From positions 1 through 64,000 of the forward strand of contig DAITAA010000004.1 in assembly GCA_036824505.1 (NCBI GenBank): a stretch of 64,000 bases of DNA, in the 5' to 3' direction. Below, piece after piece: positions 6,757 to 15,341 of this stretch. The notes beneath the pieces are model-generated. The model was not told the origin of the DNA and did not search any database. It worked only from the letters and a program-made list of their open reading frames with translations. Origin of the DNA: SCUD01 sp036824505 (GTDB taxonomy: Bacteria > Pseudomonadota > Gammaproteobacteria > Steroidobacterales > Steroidobacteraceae). Position 1 is the stretch's first letter, and every line of letters begins with the position of its first letter. The translations under genes and the position numbers were made by a program.

Positions 6757-8893
6757 AGACCCGGCGTCGCGCGCTGATCACGCCCGGGAGCGCGGCCATC
6801 CGGGCCAGCAGCCGCGACAGGTCATCAAGACCCGACACCGCGATCCGCAACGACAGGTCGGCGCTGCCTTCTGCTGGGTCCGTACGGGTGGTCAGGCGCT
6901 CGATGTTGATCTTCTCATCCGCGAGCAGCGTGCTCACGTCGCGCACCAGCCCACGCCGATCCATCGCGTGGATGGCGATGTCCACTTGGAATTGCGTCAC
7001 GCGTGACCTGCCCCATTCGACCTGCAGCAGGCGCTCCGGCGCGCGCGCTGCAATGCGCGCCAGGCTGCTGCAGCTGGAGCGATGTATCGTCACGCCACGG
7101 CCAACAGTCACGTAGCCCGTCACCGGTTCGGGCGGCAGTGGATTGCAGCAGCGCGCATAGACCGACACCAGGTCACCGATGCCCTCGATTTCGACGGCAC
7201 CCGCCGCGTCGCGGCGCGCCGGTTTCACCGCTGGCTTGACCGCAGCAGCTGGCACGGCTTCGCGGCCGCGCATGCGTCGCTGAATCGCCCCTGCAAGCTG
7301 CGCGACGGTAAGGTCGCCAGATCCCAGGGCGAGATAAAGCGCATCCGCGTTGGAGACGCCAAATTCCCCGAGCAGCTCGGATACCAGCGTGTTGGGAGCG
7401 TCCGCGCGCTGCAATTCCTGCTCCAGCATCGCCCGGCCGTCGGCGCGGTTCTGACCGACATCGCGTTTCTTGAACCAGGCGCGCACCTTGGCGCGACTGC
7501 GTGGCGAAGCAAGGAACCCCTGTTGCTCGATGAGCCAGTCCCGGCTGGGTTGCGCCTGCTTGCCGCGGATGATCTCCACGACCTCGCCATTGGCGAGGCG
7601 ATGATCCAGCGGCACGATGCGGCCATTCACGCGCGCGCCGCGGCAGCGGTGACCGAGATCGGTGTGCACGTGGTAGGCAAAGTCGAGTGGCGTGGCGCCG
7701 GAAGGCAGGTCGATGACTTCGCCTTTTGGCGTCAATGCATAAACCCGGTCTTCAAAAAGATCGGCCCGCACCCGGTTCAGGAAATCGCTGTCGCTTTCGG
7801 ATTCTGCCGCCGGAGCGAGCAATTCGCGCAGCCATTCTATCTTGCGGTCGTAGGCTGCGTCGCGCGTGCCCCCTTCCTTGTAGCGCCAGTGCGCCGCGAC
7901 GCCCAGTTCGGCGTGCTCATGCATGTCGCGTGTGCGAATCTGGATCTCGAGTGGCACCGCGCCGGGTCCGATCACTGCCGTATGCAGGGAACGGTACAGG
8001 TTGTCTTTTGGCGTGGCGATGTAGTCGTCGAATTCGCCGGGTATGTAATGCCAGTGGCCATGTACGGCGCCAAGCGCCGCGTAGCAGTCGGCAACCGTCT
8101 CGACGATGATGCGTACCGCGCGGATATCGAATACCTGGTCGAAGGCGAGTCCTTTGCGGCGCATCTTCCGCCAGATGCTGTAAATGTGCTTGGGGCGCCC
8201 GACTACCTCGGCTTTGACCCCGATTCGTTCCAGCTCGGCAATGATTTCCTTGCGGACTGATTCGATGAAGGCTTCGCGTTCCGTGCGCGTCTCATTGAGC
8301 TGGCCGGCAATGCGGCGGTAGTCCGCGGGCTCGAGATAGCGAAATGCTAGATCTTCGAGTTCCCACTTGAGTTGCCAGATGCCAAGCCGGTTGGCAAGCG
8401 GCGCGTAGATCTCGCGCGTCTCCCACGCCACTTTGAGCCGGGCCGCTTCATCCAGGCTTCGCGCCTCGCGCATGCGGCGAAGCTGTTCTGCAAGGCGCAC
8501 CAGCACCAGGCGTGGATCGGTGACGACCGCAAGCAGCATGCGGCGCAGTGCGTCAGCCTGGCCGGCGGACAGTGCACGATCCGGCGTCCATTGCGCACCC
8601 GCCTGGAATTCACCAAGCTGGTTCAGCTGTTTGGCGAACCGGGCAATCGATTCGCCAAACAATGTGGCAGCGGCCGTTTCCTCGATCAGGTCCGGCCCCA
8701 GCAATGGCTGCAGCATCGCCCCCGCAATGATTTCCCGCTCAGCGTCGAGCGCGGCAACTATGGAGGCCACTTCGAAGCCCTTTCGGGCCGCGGCACGCCA
8801 GTCCGGCGCAGCGGTCGCATGCTTCTCGATCCCGGCCTGCAACTCAGCCAGGATGACCGAGCCGGCAACCGGCGCTGATGTCGTCGTTTTCAT
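6755..8893 (-). CDS. relA: GTP pyrophosphokinase RelA, monofunctional (p)ppGpp synthetase
   Basis: 712 aa. Ribosome-associated stringent-response enzyme that makes (p)ppGpp from ATP and GTP/GDP when uncharged tRNA binds. The N-terminal hydrolase-like domain (to about 190) lacks the catalytic His-Asp pair: the position reads AGAMLQPLL near residues 57-65. The synthetase domain carries EFDD at 287-290, the acidic form typical of RelA rather than the RxKD form of SpoT/Rel, followed by a divergent NLYRSLHT block. The TGS domain is near 390-450, a Cys-containing zinc-finger domain (RCCNPLPPEPV...HRSSCSSL) near 575-615, and an ACT domain follows at the C-terminus. It is transcribed away from ruvC, with 46 nt between the starts, and ends inside the shared terminator. 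Confidence 0.95.
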   Translation of the reverse strand: MKTTTSAPVAGSVILAELQAGIEKHATAAPDWRAAARKGFEVASIVAALDAEREIIAGAMLQPLLGPDLIEETAAATLFGESIARFAKQLNQLGEFQAGAQWTPDRALSAGQADALRRMLLAVVTDPRLVLVRLAEQLRRMREARSLDEAARLKVAWETREIYAPLANRLGIWQLKWELEDLAFRYLEPADYRRIAGQLNETRTEREAFIESVRKEIIAELERIGVKAEVVGRPKHIYSIWRKMRRKGLAFDQVFDIRAVRIIVETVADCYAALGAVHGHWHYIPGEFDDYIATPKDNLYRSLHTAVIGPGAVPLEIQIRTRDMHEHAELGVAAHWRYKEGGTRDAAYDRKIEWLRELLAPAAESESDSDFLNRVRADLFEDRVYALTPKGEVIDLPSGATPLDFAYHVHTDLGHRCRGARVNGRIVPLDHRLANGEVVEIIRGKQAQPSRDWLIEQQGFLASPRSRAKVRAWFKKRDVGQNRADGRAMLEQELQRADAPNTLVSELLGEFGVSNADALYLALGSGDLTVAQLAGAIQRRMRGREAVPAAAVKPAVKPARRDAAGAVEIEGIGDLVSVYARCCNPLPPEPVTGYVTVGRGVTIHRSSCSSLARIAARAPERLLQVEWGRSRVTQFQVDIAIHAMDRRGLVRDVSTLLADEKINIERLTTRTDPAEGSADLSLRIAVSGLDDLSRLLARMAALPGVISARRRV

Positions 8894-8927
8894 TTCGCTG
8901 CGTGTGCCGGGCCGGTGGAATTGCCGG

Positions 8928-8934
8928 TATCATA
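8928..8934. promoter_or_regulatory. Overlapping divergent -10 boxes of ruvC (+) and relA (-)
   Basis: The 7-bp near-palindrome TATCATA gives TATCAT on the + strand (8928-8933), with 6 nt before the ruvC ATG, and TATGAT on the - strand (8934-8929), with 35 nt before the relA ATG. The + transcript would be leaderless. No convincing -35 is seen on either side. Confidence 0.4.
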
Positions 8935-8939
8935 ACGTC

Positions 8940-9440
8940 ATGCTGCGCATTCTCGGTCTGGATCCCGGATCGCGCGTCACCGGCTACGGTGTCGTGGACG
9001 CAGGCCAGTCGGGCGTCCGTTATGTCGCTAGCGGCTGCATCCGCGTCGGCAATGGCGACATGCCAGGCAGACTGCTGGAGATCCACCGGCTCGTCACCGA
9101 ACTGGTGGATGCGTATGCCCCCGGCGAAGTCGCCATCGAGCGCATCTTCATGCACCGCAATCCAGACAGTGCGCTGAAGCTCGGCCAAGCACGTGGGGCC
9201 GCTCTGTGCGGCGCCTGTCATTCGGGTGCCAGGGTCTTCGAGTACGCAGCACGCGCCGTCAAGCAGACCGTTACGGGTACCGGCGCTGCCGAGAAGAAGC
9301 AGGTACAGCACATGATCAAGGCCCTGCTGGCGGTCGAGGGGCGCATCGGATCCGATGCGGCCGATGCACTCGCGATCGCACTGTGTCACGCGCACCACCG
9401 CGGGGGTCTGCGGAACGGCCGGAGAGGCAGGGCCAGATGA
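8940..9440 (+). CDS. ruvC: Crossover junction endodeoxyribonuclease RuvC
   Basis: 166 aa. Holliday-junction resolvase that nicks junctions migrated by RuvAB. The acidic active-site residues are visible: Asp8 in LGLDPG, Glu67 in VAIERIF, and Asp residues in SDAADALAIALCHAHH near the C-terminus. The MHRNPDSALKLGQARG block is also typical. The frame continues upstream, but homology starts at this ATG (MLRILGLDPG), which fits the family length. No ribosome binding site is seen; the TATCAT box 6 nt upstream suggests a leaderless message. The stop overlaps the ruvA ATG. Confidence 0.96.
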   Translation: MLRILGLDPGSRVTGYGVVDAGQSGVRYVASGCIRVGNGDMPGRLLEIHRLVTELVDAYAPGEVAIERIFMHRNPDSALKLGQARGAALCGACHSGARVFEYAARAVKQTVTGTGAAEKKQVQHMIKALLAVEGRIGSDAADALAIALCHAHHRGGLRNGRRGRAR

Positions 9441-10024
9441 TCGGTTACCTGCGTGGCAAGCTGGTCCGGAAGCAGCCGCCGGCGCTGATTATCGACGTCG
9501 AAGGCGTCGGCTACGAGCTCGAGGCGCCGATGTCAACTTTCTACCGCTTGCCGGAGTTAGGCAGCGAAGTCCACCTTCACACGCATCTCGTGGTTCGCGA
9601 AGACGCGCATCTGCTGTACGGGTTTGCGACCGAGGACGAGCGGCGGCTGTTTCGCGACCTGCTGCGCGTCTCGGGGATCGGACCGAAGATCGGCCTTGCA
9701 CTCCTGTCAGGCATCAACGTCGAGACGTTTCTGGTCTGTGTCGAGGCCCAGGACGCGGACGCCTTGATGCGCATACCCGGGATCGGCCGCAAGATCGCGG
9801 AACGGCTGCTGATCGAGATGCGGGATCGCATCCGCGCGCTGGGCCAGATGCCGTCCACTTCGCAGCGCGGGGAAAAGGCGGGCGCGCAGGCCGAAGCCTA
9901 TGCAGCGCTGGTCGCGCTGGGCTACCGTCCGGTGGAGGTGACACGGCTGCTCAAGTCGGTCGACAATGAAGGCGCCGGAACCGAGGAACTCATACGCCGC
10001 GCCCTGCAGGCGGCTGCCAGGTAG
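9437..10024 (+). CDS. ruvA: Holliday junction DNA helicase subunit RuvA
   Basis: 195 aa. The tetrameric junction-binding subunit of the RuvAB branch-migration motor. The N-terminal OB-fold starts MIGYLRGKL; two helix-hairpin-helix motifs follow (VSGIGPKIGLALLSG and IPGIGRKIAERLLIEM, about residues 72-130), and the C-terminal RuvB-binding three-helix domain contains ALVALGYRPVEVTRLL. The ATG overlaps the ruvC TGA (ATGA). A longer upstream frame exists but lies within ruvC and has no RuvA homology. Confidence 0.97.
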   Translation: MIGYLRGKLVRKQPPALIIDVEGVGYELEAPMSTFYRLPELGSEVHLHTHLVVREDAHLLYGFATEDERRLFRDLLRVSGIGPKIGLALLSGINVETFLVCVEAQDADALMRIPGIGRKIAERLLIEMRDRIRALGQMPSTSQRGEKAGAQAEAYAALVALGYRPVEVTRLLKSVDNEGAGTEELIRRALQAAAR

Positions 10025-10035
10025 CAAGTGATCCA

Positions 10036-11079
10036 ATGATCGAACAAGACCGGGTCGTTGCGGCGCTGCCCACGCGTGAGGACGAGGCGCTCGAACGCAC
10101 GGTGCGGCCGCGGCAGATGGCCGAGTTCGTGGGCCAGACACCGGTCAAGGAGCAGATGAGCATTTTCATCGAGGCTGCGCGCCGGAGAGGCGAGGCGATG
10201 GATCATGTGCTGATCTTCGGCCCGCCCGGTCTCGGCAAGACGACGCTCGCGCACATTGTCGCGAATGAACTGGGCGTCAGCATGCGGCAGACTTCCGGTC
10301 CGGTGCTGGAACGCCCCGGTGACCTGGCTGCCATCCTGACCAACCTGCAGCCGCGCGATGTGCTGTTCGTGGACGAAATCCACCGGCTGAGCCCGATTGT
10401 CGAGGAGATCCTTTATCCGGCAATGGAGGACTACCAGCTCGACATCATGATCGGCGAAGGCCCCGCCGCCCGTTCAATAAAACTGGATTTGCCGCCATTC
10501 ACCCTGGTCGGCGCGACCACTCGTGCGGGACTCCTGACATCGCCATTGCGCGACCGATTTGGAATCGTTCAGCACCTGAGTTTCTATTCGGAGGATGAGA
10601 TCAGGCAGATCATTTTGCGCGCAGCGCGCATCCTGGAGCTCGAAATTGACGCCGGTGGCGCGATCGCCCTTGCGCAGCGATCGCGCGGGACGCCGCGCAT
10701 CGCCAACCGGCTGTTGCGCCGCGTTCGGGACTATGCCGAGGTCCGTGCCGCCGGGCACATTGACCAGGCGGTCGCAGCGGCGGCCCTCGACATGCTGGAA
10801 GTGGATCGCCAGGGGCTGGATATCCTGGACCGCCGGCTACTGAAGTTCATCATCGAGAAATTCGACGGTGGGCCGGTGGGCATCGACAGCCTGTCGGCAA
10901 CGCTCGGTGAAGAGCGCGACACGCTCGAGGACGTGGTCGAACCCTATTTGATTCAGCAGGGGTATCTGATGCGCACCGCTCGTGGCCGCGTGGCGACCAG
11001 GAGCGCGTGGCGGCACTTCGGCCTCGAGCCCCCGCCAACCGACACCGCGGGCGGCAATCTGCCGCTGTTTCGCGAGTAA
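10036..11079 (+). CDS. ruvB: Holliday junction branch migration ATPase RuvB
   Basis: 347 aa. AAA+ motor of RuvABC. Walker A GPPGLGKTT lies at residues 62-70, Walker B VDEIHR near 112-117, a GATTRAG sensor block near 157, and the winged-helix C-terminal domain contains RTARGRVATRSAWRHFG. It follows ruvA by 11 nt. The order ruvC-ruvA-ruvB then ybgC-tol is the common gammaproteobacterial arrangement. Confidence 0.97.
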   Translation: MIEQDRVVAALPTREDEALERTVRPRQMAEFVGQTPVKEQMSIFIEAARRRGEAMDHVLIFGPPGLGKTTLAHIVANELGVSMRQTSGPVLERPGDLAAILTNLQPRDVLFVDEIHRLSPIVEEILYPAMEDYQLDIMIGEGPAARSIKLDLPPFTLVGATTRAGLLTSPLRDRFGIVQHLSFYSEDEIRQIILRAARILELEIDAGGAIALAQRSRGTPRIANRLLRRVRDYAEVRAAGHIDQAVAAAALDMLEVDRQGLDILDRRLLKFIIEKFDGGPVGIDSLSATLGEERDTLEDVVEPYLIQQGYLMRTARGRVATRSAWRHFGLEPPPTDTAGGNLPLFRE

Positions 11080-11087
11080 ACGTTCGC

Positions 11088-11489
11088 ATGGGGGCATTCA
11101 CGTTCCCGGTCCGTGTCTACTGGGAAGACACCGATGCCGGGGGCGTCGTCTATCACGCGAGTTACATGCGCTTCATGGAACGCGCACGCAGCGAGTGGCT
11201 GCGCTCCATCGGCATCGACCAGAATGTGATGATCCGTGACGAACGCTTGCAGTTTGCGGTGGTCGAAGCGCAAATCCGTTACCTTCGGCCGGCGCGTTTT
11301 GACGACCAGTTGCAGGTCTCGGTCCTGGTGACGGAGCTAGGCGGAGCCTCTGTGACCATGAGGCAGGAAATTCGCCGCGGATCGCCTGATGGTGAACTAC
11401 TGCTCAGCGCGACCGTCCGGGCTGCGTGTCTGGACTCGGACAGCCTGAAGCCGGTGCCACTGCCCGCGCCCTTGCTGGCCCAGAAATAG
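11088..11489 (+). CDS. ybgC: Tol-Pal-associated acyl-CoA thioesterase
   Basis: 133-aa single hotdog-fold thioesterase. The signature YWEDTDAGGVVYHASY near the N-terminus contains the catalytic Asp. It hydrolyses short- to medium-chain acyl-CoA or acyl-ACP at the inner face of the membrane, and its role in Tol-Pal function is not settled. The chosen ATG, 8 nt after the ruvB stop, starts MGAFTFPVRVYWED and gives the normal family length; the upstream extension of the frame lies inside ruvB. It is the first gene of the tol-pal cluster. Confidence 0.93.
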   Translation: MGAFTFPVRVYWEDTDAGGVVYHASYMRFMERARSEWLRSIGIDQNVMIRDERLQFAVVEAQIRYLRPARFDDQLQVSVLVTELGGASVTMRQEIRRGSPDGELLLSATVRAACLDSDSLKPVPLPAPLLAQK

Positions 11490-11501
11490 GAAACCCCGGC
11501 C

Positions 11502-12185
11502 TTGAACGACCAACATTCGATACTCCAGCTGATCCTGCAGGCAGGACCTGTGGTGAAGTTCGTCATCGCGCTGTTGCTGGGCGCCTCGCTCGTGTCCTGG
11601 ACCATCATCTTCCGCAAGCGTCGGCTGCTGCGCGATGCGCATGTCGAAGCCACCCGCTTTGAGAGCGCATTCTGGTCCGGTGGCGACCTCGCGAAGCTGT
11701 ATCGCTCGATTGAGACACGCGGCCGCGCGGCCGTCGGCATGGAAGGCATCTTCGAGGCGGGCTTTGGCGAGTTCACCCGGCTGCGCACGCAGGCCGGCAT
11801 GACGCCCGATCAGGTGCTGGATGGCGTGCGCCGCGCGATGCACGTGGGGCAGCTGCGCGAAATCGATCGGCTTGAGGAGAGTCTTGCGACACTCGCAACC
11901 GTCGGTTCCACGAGCCCCTACGTCGGCCTGTTCGGCACGGTGTGGGGCATCATGGGAGCGTTCCAGGGGCTGGGAAACGTGCAGCAGGCTACCCTCGCAC
12001 TGGTCGCGCCTGGAATCGCGGAGGCCCTGATCGCGACTGCCATGGGCCTCTTTGCCGCGATACCGGCCGTGGTTGCGTACAACCGGTACGCGGACAAGGT
12101 CAATCGCCTCGAACTGCGCTATGACACGTTCGCCGAGGAGTTCTCGAGTCTGTTGCAGCGCCATGCCGCGGCGCGGAGCGCCTGA
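11502..12185 (+). CDS. tolQ: Tol-Pal system proton channel subunit TolQ (TTG start)
   Basis: 227 aa, MotA/ExbB family. With TolR it forms the proton channel of the inner membrane that energises TolA. Three hydrophobic segments are seen: about 14-36 (VVKFVIALLLGASLVSW), about 125-150 (TSPYVGLFGTVWGIMGAF) and about 160-185 (LIATAMGLFAAIPAVVAYN). The start is TTG, preceded by AGGAAAC at good distance; it gives MNDQHSILQLILQAG, which fits the family N-terminus. It is followed by tolR after 1 nt. Confidence 0.95.
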   Translation: MNDQHSILQLILQAGPVVKFVIALLLGASLVSWTIIFRKRRLLRDAHVEATRFESAFWSGGDLAKLYRSIETRGRAAVGMEGIFEAGFGEFTRLRTQAGMTPDQVLDGVRRAMHVGQLREIDRLEESLATLATVGSTSPYVGLFGTVWGIMGAFQGLGNVQQATLALVAPGIAEALIATAMGLFAAIPAVVAYNRYADKVNRLELRYDTFAEEFSSLLQRHAAARSA

Positions 12186-12186
12186 A

Positions 12187-12651
12187 ATGGCTGCCAACCC
12201 CCGCCGCCGCAAGTTGATTGGCGAAATCAACGTTGTCCCCTACATCGACGTCATGCTCGTGCTGCTGATCATCTTCATGATCACGGCGCCGCTGCTGACC
12301 CAGGGCGTGCAGGTGGAGCTGCCCGACGCCAATGCCCAACCGCTGGATCCCGAGCTTTTGAAGAACCGCGAGCCGCTGGTTCTGTCAGTTGATCGTAACG
12401 GCCGGTATTACCTGAATATCGGCAAGGACGAGGATGCGCCGATCGAAGCGGATGAGGTCGCGCGCCGGGCAACGGCCGTACTGGGCCGGGATTCGGGAAC
12501 ACCCGTATTGATCAAGGCAGATGAGCGTGTGCCATACGGCCGGGTCGTGCAGGGCATGGTGCTGCTGCAGCAGGCTGGCGCGAAAAAGATCGGATTCCTG
12601 ACCGATCCGAAGGCCGTCCGTGCGCTCAAGGAACTTGAGCAGCGACGATGA
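12187..12651 (+). CDS. tolR: Tol-Pal system protein TolR
   Basis: 154 aa, ExbD/TolR family. A short cytoplasmic N-terminus (MAANPRRRKLIGEINVVPY) leads to one membrane helix (about 20-40) containing YIDVMLVLLIIFMITAP, whose Asp takes part in proton movement, followed by a periplasmic domain. The start ATG lies 1 nt after the tolQ stop. The longer in-frame extension upstream lies inside tolQ and is not expected to be translated. Confidence 0.95.
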   Translation: MAANPRRRKLIGEINVVPYIDVMLVLLIIFMITAPLLTQGVQVELPDANAQPLDPELLKNREPLVLSVDRNGRYYLNIGKDEDAPIEADEVARRATAVLGRDSGTPVLIKADERVPYGRVVQGMVLLQQAGAKKIGFLTDPKAVRALKELEQRR

Positions 12652-13433
12652 CTGTCGCGATCAGACCTGCGCTCGCACCCTATGGCTGGTCCATCGCCTT
12701 GCACGCGGCCCTTGCCGGACTGTTGTTCGTGGGCCTCATGCTGCCTAAAGACGAACTTCCACCGCAGGGCCTGCAAATCGAAGCCGTGATCGTCAATCAG
12801 GCCGTATTGCAGGCGGCGGCCAGCCTGCGCAAGGAAGACGAAACTCGGCAGGAACAGCAGGCCGCGCTTGAGCGCAAGAAAGAGGAACGCGTTCGGCAAG
12901 CCGACGCGGAAGAACAGCTGGAAGAACAGCGCCGGCTGGAAGCAGAAAAGGCCGAGCAGCAGAAGGAACTGGCCGCGGTCGAGGCCCACCGCAAGGCGGA
13001 AATGGAGGCGAAGCGCAAGGCCGAGCAGCAAGCCCAGGCCAAGGCGGCAGCGGACAGGAAGAAAAGGGCTGAAGATGCGCGACTGAAAGCGGAGCGGGAA
13101 TCAGAGTTGCGGGCGCGGCTTGCGGAAGAAGAGGAGCGAACCGGCGCAGCTTTCCAGAGTCTGAAAGCGCAATATGTCGCGGCGATCCAGGCCCATGTCG
13201 AACGGCGCTGGTTCAAGCCGCCAGGGACGCCTGCGGGGGCAACATGCATGGTCTTCGTCACGCAGATTCCCGGTGGCGAGGTGGTCGGGGTCCGGTTTGG
13301 CACCTGCGGTGGCGGCGAAGCACTGCGCCAGTCCATCGAGAACGCGATCCGGAACGCTTCGCCCCTGCCAGCGCCGCCGCAACCGGATCTGTTCGACCGC
13401 GAAGTGACGCTGGTCTTCAGGCAGGGAGAGTGA
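12648..13433 (+). CDS. tolA: Tol-Pal system protein TolA
   Basis: 261 aa. Inner-membrane protein that reaches across the periplasm to Pal/TolB. One N-terminal membrane helix (about residues 11-30) is followed by a long Ala/Glu/Lys/Arg-rich helical domain (about 55-175) rich in the repeats AEKAEQQKEL and AKAAADRKKRAED, then a C-terminal globular domain with YVAAIQAHVERRW and PGGEVVGVRFGTCGG. The C-terminal TonB-like fold is the part that binds TolB and colicins. Its ATG overlaps the tolR stop (ATGA). Confidence 0.93.
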   Translation: MTVAIRPALAPYGWSIALHAALAGLLFVGLMLPKDELPPQGLQIEAVIVNQAVLQAAASLRKEDETRQEQQAALERKKEERVRQADAEEQLEEQRRLEAEKAEQQKELAAVEAHRKAEMEAKRKAEQQAQAKAAADRKKRAEDARLKAERESELRARLAEEEERTGAAFQSLKAQYVAAIQAHVERRWFKPPGTPAGATCMVFVTQIPGGEVVGVRFGTCGGGEALRQSIENAIRNASPLPAPPQPDLFDREVTLVFRQGE

Positions 13434-13435
13434 GG

Positions 13436-14740
13436 ATGCCAATGCTGCGCCGCGCGATGGCAATGTGCCTGCTGCTCGCCCTGCCGTCAGCTCCGGCGTC
13501 GGCCGAACTCACCGTCCAGATCCTGCGCGGAATGGCGGAAGCCGTGCCCATCGTGATCGTGCCCTTCGGCTGGGAAGGGGAAGATGCCGCTGCCTGGGAT
13601 GTCGCGGCGACCGTCCAGGCGGATCTGGAGCGCAGCGGGCGGTTTCGTGCGCTGCCGCGCAGCCAGCTGCTCGAATTCCCGCACCAGGCCGATGAAGTCG
13701 ACCCGACTGACTGGCGCATGCTGAAGGTGGACTACGTGGTCGTCGGAAAACTGCTGCGGATTCCGGGCGGCCGCTTCGAGTTGCGCTATGAACTCGTTCA
13801 GGTGACGACAGGAGAGCGTCTTCTGGGTGCGGCCCTTCCGGCCGACGCGGGCGCGCTCCTGCCCGCCAGTCATCGGGTCGCAGATGCGATCTACGAGCGC
13901 ATCCTTGGCGTGCGTGGCGCCTTCGCGACACGCATCGCCTATGTCGCCGTGGAAGGACCAGCGACGGCCCGGAGTTACCGCCTGATCGTCGCCGATGCCG
14001 ACGGTGGCAACGAACGCGTCGTGTTCAATTCACCCGAGCCGATCATGTCCCCGGCCTGGTCGCAGGACGGGCGCTCGCTCGCCTACGTTTCTTTCCATAG
14101 CGGGCTGCCGGCAATCTATGTGCAGGTGCTCAAGACCGGCGAGCAGGTCCGGGTATCGGCACGTTCAGGTATCAACGGCGCACCCGCCTGGTCGCCGGAT
14201 GGCAGCCAGCTCGCGGTCGCACTGTCGCGCCGCGATGGCAACGTCGACATCTATCTGTTGTCACTTGCGACCCAGGAGCTGCAGCGCCTGACTGACGATC
14301 CATCGATCGATACCGAGCCGGCCTGGTCCCCGGACGGTCGTTCCCTCTATTTCACTTCGGACCGATCCGGCGCGCCGCAGGTCTATCACCAGGGGCTCGC
14401 CGCCGGAGACCGGCCGCGACGCATTACCTTCGAGGGTACCTACAACGCGCGGCCGCGGGTTTCACCGGACGGACACGAACTGGCGGTGGTAACGCTTGAT
14501 CGCGGCTCCTACCGGATCGCCGCGATAAACCTTGAAAATGGCGGCCTGCGTATCCTGAGCAACGGTCGCCTGGACGAATCGCCGTCTTTCGCGCCGAATG
14601 GCGCGGATATCATCTATGCAAGCCGCGAAGGCGGTCGCGGCGTACTGGCCCTGGTGTCGATCGATGGGCGGATCCAGCAGCGCCTTGCGGCGAGCGCGGG
14701 CGAAGTCCGCGAGCCGGCCTGGTCACCCTTCCTTTACTGA
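13436..14740 (+). CDS. tolB: Tol-Pal system beta-propeller protein TolB
   Basis: 434-aa periplasmic protein. It has a signal peptide with an APASA cleavage region before ELTVQILRGM, an N-terminal alpha/beta domain, then a six-bladed propeller with repeated PAWSPDGSQLAV-type motifs from about residue 200. It shuttles between Pal and TolA. The ATG at 13436 follows the tolA stop by 2 nt and is preceded by AGGGAGAGTGAGG; a second in-frame ATG at 13442 would also leave an intact signal peptide. The much longer upstream frame lies in tolA. Confidence 0.95.
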   Translation: MPMLRRAMAMCLLLALPSAPASAELTVQILRGMAEAVPIVIVPFGWEGEDAAAWDVAATVQADLERSGRFRALPRSQLLEFPHQADEVDPTDWRMLKVDYVVVGKLLRIPGGRFELRYELVQVTTGERLLGAALPADAGALLPASHRVADAIYERILGVRGAFATRIAYVAVEGPATARSYRLIVADADGGNERVVFNSPEPIMSPAWSQDGRSLAYVSFHSGLPAIYVQVLKTGEQVRVSARSGINGAPAWSPDGSQLAVALSRRDGNVDIYLLSLATQELQRLTDDPSIDTEPAWSPDGRSLYFTSDRSGAPQVYHQGLAAGDRPRRITFEGTYNARPRVSPDGHELAVVTLDRGSYRIAAINLENGGLRILSNGRLDESPSFAPNGADIIYASREGGRGVLALVSIDGRIQQRLAASAGEVREPAWSPFLY

Positions 14741-14798
14741 GCGTGCGCGCCAGGCCGCGGCGTGGTTTGATAGAAGCCCGAGCAGAGGAGTTTCAACG

Positions 14799-15341
14799 AT
14801 GCGTCTGATGCCCATGCTGGTGATCGCGACAAGTACCCTGTTGCTCGCCGGTTGCCCGAAAAAACCGACTACCATTCCCGAATCAACGCCACAGACCGCC
14901 GCACCACAGGATTCCGGCGCCGCGGGTGCCGGCAGCGAGAGCGAAGTGGGCGCTGCACGCAATCTGCCTGCTGCTGGCGCGGGCGGCAGCGCGACGAGTC
15001 CGCCTGCGGGGGTCGCTACCATCATCTACTTCGATTTCGATCGAAGCGAGATCCGCCCGGAATACGCCTCTACCATCAGCGCCCATGCGAAGCATATGGC
15101 AATGTTTCCTGCGGCCCGTGTCCGTCTCGAAGGCCACACCGACGAGCGCGGTTCGCGTGAGTACAACATAGCGCTCGGTGAACGCAGGGCACAGGCCGTG
15201 CGGCGCGCGCTACTCCTCCAGGGCGCTGCCGATGGACAGCTCACGACCGTGAGCTATGGCGAGGAACGTCCCGCCGTCGACGGCAGTGAAGAGACCGCCT
15301 ACGAGAAGAACCGCCGTGTCGAGATCCTCTACGGTCGCTGA
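14799..15341 (+). CDS. pal: Peptidoglycan-associated lipoprotein Pal
   Basis: 180 aa. A lipoprotein signal with lipobox LLAGC (Cys about residue 18), a Pro/Ala/Gly-rich linker, then an OmpA-like peptidoglycan-binding domain with IIYFDFDRSEIRPEY and the LEGHTDERGSREYNIALGERR motif whose Asp and Arg bind diaminopimelate. It anchors the outer membrane to the cell wall and ends the Tol machine. A strong ribosome binding site (AGAGGAG, 14784-14790) decides this ATG. The 58-nt gap after tolB is the largest break in the tol cluster. Confidence 0.96.
   Translation: MRLMPMLVIATSTLLLAGCPKKPTTIPESTPQTAAPQDSGAAGAGSESEVGAARNLPAAGAGGSATSPPAGVATIIYFDFDRSEIRPEYASTISAHAKHMAMFPAARVRLEGHTDERGSREYNIALGERRAQAVRRALLLQGAADGQLTTVSYGEERPAVDGSEETAYEKNRRVEILYGR

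Noticed and set aside
7082..8260. 392-codon frame antisense to relA
   Set aside because: No domain and no start signal; a shadow of relA codon bias.
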